This document shows positions 6,276 through 10,066 of a DNA stretch of 10,066 nt, one piece after another. The translations under genes were made by a program, and so were the position numbers. The stretch comes from Microcaldota archaeon. GTDB taxonomy: Archaea; B1Sed10-29; WALL01; WAMD01. Under the pieces are notes generated by a model. That model did no database searches and was not told the DNA's origin. It saw nothing but the letters and a program-made list of their open reading frames with translations. The stretch covers positions 1-10,066 of the forward strand of contig JALWQZ010000084.1 in assembly GCA_027077895.1 (NCBI GenBank), read 5' to 3'. Numbering within the stretch: position 1 is the first letter of the stretch; every line of letters begins with the position of its first letter.

Positions 6276-6956
6276 TCACCTCTTTGAGAGTTTCTTGTGA
6301 CATAGCCACCAATCAAAACATTCTATTTTCTTTGCCTTTGCATCCTTCAATCTTTGTCTAGCAGTTTTTTCATCGCTAGCCGGGTTAACAATCACGTGGT
6401 CCCCAACTACTTCGTTGTTCGGCCAGTTGGCTGGCATCGCAACTCCATTTTTGTCAGATATCTGCAAGGCTTCAACCATCCTGTATATCTCGTCCATGTT
6501 CCTACCCAACTCTTGAGGGTAGTATAGCATCGCTCTCAAAACGCCCTTCGGGTCAATTATAAACACAGCCCTAACGGTATTCGTCCCCTTGCTGGGGTGA
6601 ATCATACCTATCATCTTTGCAATTCTACCCGTATCATCTGCTATTATTGGGAACTTTATCTCAACGCCCAAATTTTCCTTTATCCACTCAACCCATTTCA
6701 TATGACTGAATACCTGATCAATACTCAAACCAACCAATTCAACCCCTAGTTTCTTGAACCTGTTGTACCTTTTCTGAAAAGCAACAAACTCGGTCGTACA
6801 CACAGGCGTAAAGTCCGCAGGGTGAGAAAACAAGATAACCCATTTGCCCTTGTAGTCATCTGGAAACTTTATCTTACCATGTGTTGTTTGAGCCTCAAAA
6901 TGAGGGAACTCCTCACCCAAGAGGGGGAAGGTTATAACATCATCCTCTCCTATCAT
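6276..6956 (-). CDS. Peroxiredoxin, archaeal Prx6/thioredoxin peroxidase type
   Basis: Reduces hydrogen peroxide and organic peroxides through a cysteine in the thioredoxin fold; cytoplasmic. The protein is 226 aa. The active-site loop HPADFTPVCTTE carries the peroxidatic Cys53 with Thr50 and Pro51; the supporting arginine is Arg129 (NTVRAVFIIDPKG). The C-terminal arm has Cys213 and Cys219 in CFDWWLC, the same six-residue spacing as the second and third cysteines of Aeropyrum thioredoxin peroxidase, where one resolves the oxidised cysteine. The signature MPANWPNN is typical of the Prx6 group. The start follows GAGGTGA (6963-6969) by six bases. It is first in the cluster and divergent from the Lrp-family gene. 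Its stop codon lies within a GAGGTGA sequence that has no gene directly after it. Confidence 0.96.
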   Translation of the reverse strand: MIGEDDVITFPLLGEEFPHFEAQTTHGKIKFPDDYKGKWVILFSHPADFTPVCTTEFVAFQKRYNRFKKLGVELVGLSIDQVFSHMKWVEWIKENLGVEIKFPIIADDTGRIAKMIGMIHPSKGTNTVRAVFIIDPKGVLRAMLYYPQELGRNMDEIYRMVEALQISDKNGVAMPANWPNNEVVGDHVIVNPASDEKTARQRLKDAKAKKIECFDWWLCHKKLSKR

Positions 6957-7023
6957 ATTTCATCACCTCTAAACTATAACAAAGTTCGTAATATTTTTAT
7001 ATAAGTTCTAGTATAAATATGTT
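6957..7023. promoter_or_regulatory. Divergent promoter region of peroxiredoxin cluster and Lrp gene
   Basis: A 67-base AT-rich gap. TTTTTATATAAG at 6994-7005 reads as a TATA box on both strands. On the plus strand its centre is about 24 bases from the Lrp ATG, so that transcript is probably leaderless. On the minus strand it predicts a short leader carrying the GAGGTGA site (6963-6969) of the peroxiredoxin gene. AAGTTC occurs at 6982-6987 and again at 7003-7008, a 21-base direct repeat (two helical turns) around the TATA element; ATAAC (6976-6980) and GTTAT (7021-7025) form a distant inverted pair. These are candidate regulator contacts, though short. Confidence 0.55.
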
Positions 7024-7446
7024 ATGGTTCGAATTTCGGAAGAAAAACTGGTAAGGGAATTAATGAAAAATTCAAGGACGCCTTTTACTAAATTGGGGAA
7101 AAAATTCAAAGTGACAGAAGCAGCAGTTAGGAAGAGGGTAAAAAAACTAGAGAATGAAGGCGTGATAGAGTCCTACACCATACAAGTGAACCCTAGAAAA
7201 CTAGGCTATAATATAAGGGCATTGATCGGACTAGACACAACACCAGAAGACTACGTCCACGTCATAACAAAATTGAAGAGGGATAATGATATAATCAGCC
7301 TATATTCGTCAAGTGGAGACCACATGTTAATGATGGAAGTGTGGCTAAAAGACTCAAACGAACTAACAAGATTCGTTAAAAGAATTGAAGGAATAAAGGG
7401 TGTCACTAGGGTGTGCCCTGCCGTAATGCTAGAAAGGATAAAATGA
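7024..7446 (+). CDS. Lrp/AsnC-family transcriptional regulator
   Basis: A 140-residue DNA-binding protein of normal length for the family. An N-terminal winged helix-turn-helix occupies about residues 1-60: LGKKFKVTEAAVRKRVKKLENEGVI contains the recognition helix. A RAM-type effector and oligomerisation domain occupies about 65-138. The ending CPAVMLERIK resembles the archaeal group that includes Ptr2 of Methanocaldococcus, an activator of redox-protein genes. It is divergent from the oxidative-stress cluster and shares its promoter, so control of that cluster and of itself is a reasonable inference, unproven from sequence. The ATG at 7024 lies about 24 bases from the TATA centre with no ribosome-binding site, which suggests a leaderless mRNA. 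The stop abuts the stop of the convergent next gene with no gap. Confidence 0.95.
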   Translation: MVRISEEKLVRELMKNSRTPFTKLGKKFKVTEAAVRKRVKKLENEGVIESYTIQVNPRKLGYNIRALIGLDTTPEDYVHVITKLKRDNDIISLYSSSGDHMLMMEVWLKDSNELTRFVKRIEGIKGVTRVCPAVMLERIK

Positions 7447-8364
7447 TCACTTTAGACCCCAACGTTTCCTTTTCCTCTCCCTGATCTTCATAATTGCATC
7501 AAAATGTTTTTTGCCCTTTTCTGTAATCATGATTTTGCCGCTGGCATTTTCTATCATACCCTCCTTATCTAGTTGTTTTAACACATCAAGCCACTTTGAA
7601 AACTGGTAAGAATGAATCTCTGGAAATTTCTTCATCAAAGGCCAGTGTTCGTGCGACCTGAGTATTGAGTTGATTATTTCTTCGGGCGTTCCGACGTGCT
7701 CGTGAACATGATAGAGTAGGTAATTCTTCAAGTATTCATCACGGATATTTTGTAAATTATCATATGAGTAGGGTTTCTTTGTGTGGATATGCTCCCCGGT
7801 GAACAACAAGTCTCTCCTTAATTTCTTCAGTTTCTCTAAATCCCTAGGATGGAATAAGTATGGTATGTCCTTCCAAAGTTCGAGAGGCACAGGTACAAAA
7901 TCGATATGCAAACGCCCACTATTAAATTCGTCAAATACGTCTGAATCTCTGCTTGCTATACCATGTTTAGATATTAACTCTTCCTGAGCCTCCTTCCATC
8001 TCAAAGAATCCTTAGAAATCGCCCTAATAAAATCATCCATGGTTTTTCTCTCAAACGAATCATCAAGAATATTCGGGTGTTCATCAGTATCGTAGACAAC
8101 AAGGAGATCCACATCTGGAAGGATAGACCTAGTCTGAGGGTGGTGCAAACCGTATTTCCTAACTGTGTTTTTAATTCGCTCACTAACGTCATACTCTCCA
8201 TAAAAAGGATAACCCAAACCAAATACCGAGACTATAGAAGGGACTTTCTCTGCCAGCAATCTACCTATGGCGTTGATCCTCAGTTTGAATTTTTGGACAT
8301 CAAGTTTTCTGTAGTAATCAATAACTTTCTTTACGTCTTCTTCTGTAATCCTAGATTCTCCCAT
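7447..8364 (-). CDS. Predicted nucleotidyltransferase-fold protein with C-terminal winged helix
   Basis: A 305-residue protein whose substrate I do not know. The polymerase-beta-type nucleotidyltransferase pattern is visible: a glycine-rich turn at 49-55 (FGLGYPFYG), the metal-binding pair Asp84 and Asp86 in PDVDLLVVYD, and a third acidic residue Asp155 in LHIDFVPVP. The 33 residues between glycine turn and DxD are longer than in minimal enzymes and the usual GS is replaced by GLG. Residues 205-250 are helical with several histidines (YHVHEHV, SHEHW). Residues 250-290 read as a winged helix (FSKWLDVLKQLDKEGMI, then ITEKGKKHF), and the tail is very basic (RERKRKRW), suggesting nucleic-acid binding. 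The ATG at 8364 sits about 25 bases from a TATA element, so the mRNA is probably leaderless. It is downstream of the PHP gene but has its own promoter. Confidence 0.8.
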   Translation of the reverse strand: MGESRITEEDVKKVIDYYRKLDVQKFKLRINAIGRLLAEKVPSIVSVFGLGYPFYGEYDVSERIKNTVRKYGLHHPQTRSILPDVDLLVVYDTDEHPNILDDSFERKTMDDFIRAISKDSLRWKEAQEELISKHGIASRDSDVFDEFNSGRLHIDFVPVPLELWKDIPYLFHPRDLEKLKKLRRDLLFTGEHIHTKKPYSYDNLQNIRDEYLKNYLLYHVHEHVGTPEEIINSILRSHEHWPLMKKFPEIHSYQFSKWLDVLKQLDKEGMIENASGKIMITEKGKKHFDAIMKIRERKRKRWGLK

Positions 8365-8383
8365 AATTGGATTTGATTATTAG

Positions 8384-8395
8384 CAATATTAAAAT
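8384..8395 (-). promoter_or_regulatory. TATA box of the nucleotidyltransferase gene
   Basis: TTTTAATATT on the minus strand (about 8394-8385) is centred about 25 bases from the ATG at 8364, the spacing expected for transcription starting at or next to the start codon. No GGTGA site is present. Confidence 0.5.
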
Positions 8396-8440
8396 GTGAC
8401 GTGGGATACGATATTGATACTAAACAGTGTCACCAGTTTG

Positions 8441-8454
8441 CTAGTCTAGACTAG
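8441..8454. repeat. 14-base palindrome of three CTAG units at the PHP gene stop
   Basis: CTAGTCTAGACTAG is a perfect palindrome with three CTAG tetranucleotides spaced five bases apart. It overlaps the TAG stop of the PHP gene (8451-8453) and opens the 86-base gap before the nucleotidyltransferase gene. It may be a chance product of the general CTAG excess, a protein site or a small RNA hairpin. Confidence 0.6.
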
Positions 8455-9671
8455 AATCCACTGCTCTCCTTTATGTTCCCATCAAAAACCAGTCTCCCAT
8501 AAACTCCATCATAACCCGGTTGAACCCTCAACTCCCCATTCCTATTTTTGATTATCAAATCGGCAAGTTTTGAATCTACCTTTTCTGTGAGTTCAGCAAT
8601 TGAAGAGTTAAATAGAACGTGAAACTCATTACCCAATTCCAATAGTCTTGAATACAAATCTTGAACCCGTTTAGTGCTAGCATCAGTATTGTAGTAATTC
8701 GCTATCAAAACAGACAGTGGCAAAACTTCGTAAAATGGTCTTGCATCCTTTGGCTTGTAACCTTCCGGTCTATCTGCTAAATCCTCAACTCTGTGAGCTA
8801 CACCTAACGTTAACTTTTTATGACATACAGGACAGGTATTGCCAAGTTTAACAGCATCTTTTGGTGGCATAAAGACATTGCATTTTCTATGGCCATCCCA
8901 ATGGTATTTTCCATAACTAGGGTCAACCTCAACAGTCCCAACTAACCCCCTACCTGTCCTAATTGCCTTAATAATTCTCCAGTAATCCAAATCAGTATCA
9001 AATATTGTGGCCTCTCTTCCTATCCGCCAAGGCCAGTATGAATGAGCATCAGAGAAAGAAACTAAATTTATCCTGTCCAGTTCAGAGAGCCTCCAGTTCA
9101 TAGGAGGGTCACTAGACAAGCCTGTTTCAAGCGCGTGTATATGCCTTAACTGATCTTGATATGCATCTTTAAGTGAATCAAAACCCGACTTACTACCAAA
9201 AACACCAAACCATGGTGTCCATGCATGTGCTGGAAATACTTCAATGTCCTTACTAATCTGGTGCAGTATCTCAACAGAATCTGGTAGTGGTAAATTCAGG
9301 GTTGGACGCCCGTCTAATTCTAGATTTCCAAACTTTGACAACTCATTTCTAATCTGGTCAACAACCTCAAAACTAGGTGCCAAAACAACTTGGTGAACCT
9401 TTCTCAATCTTCCAGAATCATCACGATAAACATTAGATATCTCAACAGTTAACATAAAATGAAAACCCGTACCTGAAACTAGTAGCCCCCTATCTTCTAA
9501 GTAGTTAAGTTTCTTTATTTCATCTAGCCAATCGGGGTTTGTAAAATCTCCTGTACCAAGAAGACCTAGACCCTTCTGTCTAGCGCTGTATTCCAGTTTC
9601 TCAAAGGTTGTATATTTGCTGGTCCCTCTTGAGTAAGGCCCATGTATATGCAAGTCAGCAAAGAATTGCAT
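8451..9671 (-). CDS. PHP-family phosphoesterase, COG1379 type, with zinc-ribbon-like segment
   Basis: A 406-residue predicted metal-dependent phosphoesterase of a conserved but poorly characterised family. PHP metal-site motifs are complete: DLHIHGPYSRGTS (His8, His10), GTGDFTNP (Asp42), EIS (Glu77), HQVV (His93), PAHAWTPWFGVFGS (His149) and FSDAHS (Asp208, His210). ETGLSSDPPMNWRLS precedes the last motif as in relatives. After the PHP domain a segment with HWDGHRKC (Cys264) and CPVCHKK (Cys280, Cys283) could bind zinc together with a nearby histidine. The C-terminal 100 residues contain ARPFYEVLPLS and a helical part, then a basic region that may bind nucleic acid. The family has been linked to DNA metabolism by its resemblance to a region found near helicases in some bacteria, but the substrate is unknown. 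The ATG at 9671 is about 25 bases from a TATA element, implying a leaderless mRNA. Confidence 0.92.
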   Translation of the reverse strand: MQFFADLHIHGPYSRGTSKYTTFEKLEYSARQKGLGLLGTGDFTNPDWLDEIKKLNYLEDRGLLVSGTGFHFMLTVEISNVYRDDSGRLRKVHQVVLAPSFEVVDQIRNELSKFGNLELDGRPTLNLPLPDSVEILHQISKDIEVFPAHAWTPWFGVFGSKSGFDSLKDAYQDQLRHIHALETGLSSDPPMNWRLSELDRINLVSFSDAHSYWPWRIGREATIFDTDLDYWRIIKAIRTGRGLVGTVEVDPSYGKYHWDGHRKCNVFMPPKDAVKLGNTCPVCHKKLTLGVAHRVEDLADRPEGYKPKDARPFYEVLPLSVLIANYYNTDASTKRVQDLYSRLLELGNEFHVLFNSSIAELTEKVDSKLADLIIKNRNGELRVQPGYDGVYGRLVFDGNIKESSGF

Positions 9672-9690
9672 AACTTGTTTCTACACACGA

Positions 9691-9707
9691 TTAGATAAAA
9701 TTTTTTC
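9691..9707 (-). promoter_or_regulatory. BRE/TATA promoter of the PHP gene
   Basis: On the minus strand an A-rich BRE-like stretch (GAAAAAA) runs into TTTTATCTAA (9700-9691), centred about 25 bases before the ATG at 9671. No ribosome-binding site follows, so a leaderless transcript is likely. Confidence 0.5.
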
Positions 9708-9732
9708 TGAAAAAGAAACCAAACGAAACATA

Positions 9733-9748
9733 GAAAAGTTTTTAAATG
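9733..9748 (+). promoter_or_regulatory. BRE/TATA promoter of the KKKTT-repeat gene
   Basis: GAAAAG followed by TTTTTAAATG is a textbook archaeal BRE plus TATA arrangement. It predicts a start near 9768 and a leader of roughly 27 bases containing GAGGTG (9781-9786) before the ATG at 9795. Confidence 0.6.
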
Positions 9749-9794
9749 CGTTTTGTGTTTTTCATTGCAGAAATATTTGTGAGGTGTCAAAAAA

Positions 9795-9965
9795 ATGGTA
9801 ATGAAGAAAAAGACGACCAAGAAGAAGACAACGAAAAAGAAGACCGTGAAGAAGAAGACTACAAAGAAAAAGACAACGACCAAGAAGAAGGCCACTAAGA
9901 AGAAGACAACGAAAAAGAAGACCGTGAAGAAGAAGACTACAAAGAAAAAGACAACAAAAAAGTGA
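9795..9965 (+). CDS. Lysine-threonine repeat protein (KKKTT)n, 56 aa, histone H1-tail-like
   Basis: The frame from ATG 9795 to TGA 9963-9965 encodes ten repeats of KKK followed by TT, TV, AT or TTT, ending KK. By count it holds 32 lysines and 18 threonines among 56 residues, with only Met, Val and Ala besides. It has no acidic or aromatic residue and should be disordered and extremely basic. The BRE/TATA promoter, GAGGTG upstream, clean stop and T-rich 3' end support a real, probably well expressed gene; an ATG two codons later (9801) is an alternative start. Lysine-rich repeats of this kind resemble histone H1 tails and bacterial H1-like proteins, so binding and compacting DNA or RNA is the natural guess. 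I know no characterised archaeal protein of exactly this make-up. A 78-base unit is tandemly repeated within it. Confidence 0.8.
   Translation: MVMKKKTTKKKTTKKKTVKKKTTKKKTTTKKKATKKKTTKKKTVKKKTTKKKTTKK
9819..9955 (+). repeat. Internal tandem repeat: two copies, 59 bases identical, 78-base period
   Basis: Bases 9819-9877 are identical to 9897-9955 at every position, including synonymous sites, although neighbouring KKKTT units use different lysine codons. This indicates a recent duplication of a 26-codon block rather than selection on protein sequence alone. A finer 15-base period (five codons) underlies both copies. Confidence 0.9.
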
Positions 9966-9979
9966 AATACAAAACCCAA

Positions 9980-10024
9980 TTTTTGTGATAGGCTCTCTTT
10001 ATTCCCCTTTCCTATTTTTGTTTT
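9980..10024 (+). terminator. T-rich terminator region of the KKKTT-repeat gene
   Basis: T5 at 9980-9984, CTCTCTTT at 9993-10000 and TTTTTGTTTT at 10015-10024 follow the stop by 15-60 bases. Repeated T-runs are the normal archaeal termination signal; no hairpin is needed. Confidence 0.5.
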
Positions 10025-10066
10025 ACCTTATGTATTGCGGGTTAAAGTCCTCCTTAAGTTCTGGGG
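10023..10066 (-). CDS. Possible C-terminal end of a gene cut off by the right edge
   Basis: On the minus strand one frame enters from the window edge and reads PELKEDFNPQYIR before a TAA at 10025-10023. The composition looks like coding sequence, and a convergent gene would fit the T-rich gap beside it. Only 13 complete codons are visible, so this is weak evidence; no family can be named. Confidence 0.35.
   Translation of the reverse strand, partial: PELKEDFNPQYIR

Noticed and set aside
7019..7021. ATG five bases upstream of the Lrp start
   Set aside because: It is in a different frame from the Lrp coding sequence.
7447..8364. Toxin-antitoxin (MNT/HEPN) reading of the nucleotidyltransferase gene
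   Set aside because: The protein is far longer than MNT antitoxins and no small HEPN partner gene is adjacent.
9566..9979. 137-codon minus-strand frame rich in Phe and Val
   Set aside because: It is the mirror of the lysine-rich KKKTT repeat, overlaps the start of the PHP gene in another frame, and crosses both divergent promoters.
1..10066. CRISPR arrays, tRNA or rRNA genes, insertion sequences, attachment sites
   Set aside because: No spaced direct repeats, cloverleaf-like sequence, transposase motifs or terminal repeats were seen; the only tandem repeat is within the KKKTT coding region.

Overview
The window looks like chromosomal DNA of an archaeon. The threonyl-tRNA synthetase has the archaeal editing domain, the 8-oxoguanine glycosylase is of the archaeal Ogg2 type, promoters read as TATA boxes (one with a clear BRE), ribosome-binding sites are of the GGTGA type, and three genes appear leaderless. 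A superoxide reductase, a peroxiredoxin and two ferritin-like proteins point to an anaerobe or microaerophile that meets oxygen. The lineage cannot be fixed from this sequence; a euryarchaeal or DPANN-type genome would both fit. No mobile element, CRISPR array, tRNA or rRNA was seen.

Layout: (1) 1-1200, + strand: the 3' part of a gene cut by the left edge and a second gene 10 bases later, both unrecognised membrane-anchored proteins. (2) 1241-4486: divergent threonyl- (-) and histidyl- (+) tRNA synthetase genes sharing a 105-base promoter region. (3) 4479-6956, - strand: a five-gene oxidative-stress and iron cluster in transcription order peroxiredoxin, bacterioferritin-like protein, superoxide reductase, encapsulin-cargo-type half-ferritin, 8-oxoguanine glycosylase. 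Its last four genes are separated by only 4-14 bases. (4) 7024-7446, +: an Lrp/AsnC regulator divergent from the cluster and sharing a 67-base promoter region, so a candidate regulator of it. (5) 7447-9671, -: a nucleotidyltransferase-fold protein with a C-terminal winged helix, and a COG1379-type PHP phosphoesterase with a zinc-ribbon-like segment. (6) 9795-9965, +: a 56-residue protein built almost only from KKKTT repeats, too short for usual ORF cut-offs but with a good promoter, ribosome-binding site and T-rich 3' end. (7) The right edge may hold the last codons of a - strand gene.

The cluster forms a logical set: superoxide reductase makes peroxide from superoxide, peroxiredoxin removes peroxide, the two ferritin-like proteins would oxidise or hold the iron that drives Fenton chemistry, and Ogg repairs oxidised guanine. 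The points most worth a second look are the standalone half-ferritin that ends where the homologous domain of Pyrococcus encapsulin joins its shell domain, the KKKTT protein with a perfect 59-base internal repeat, the excess of CTAG tetranucleotides (roughly 79 by hand count), and the CTAG-bearing palindromes at two gene borders.
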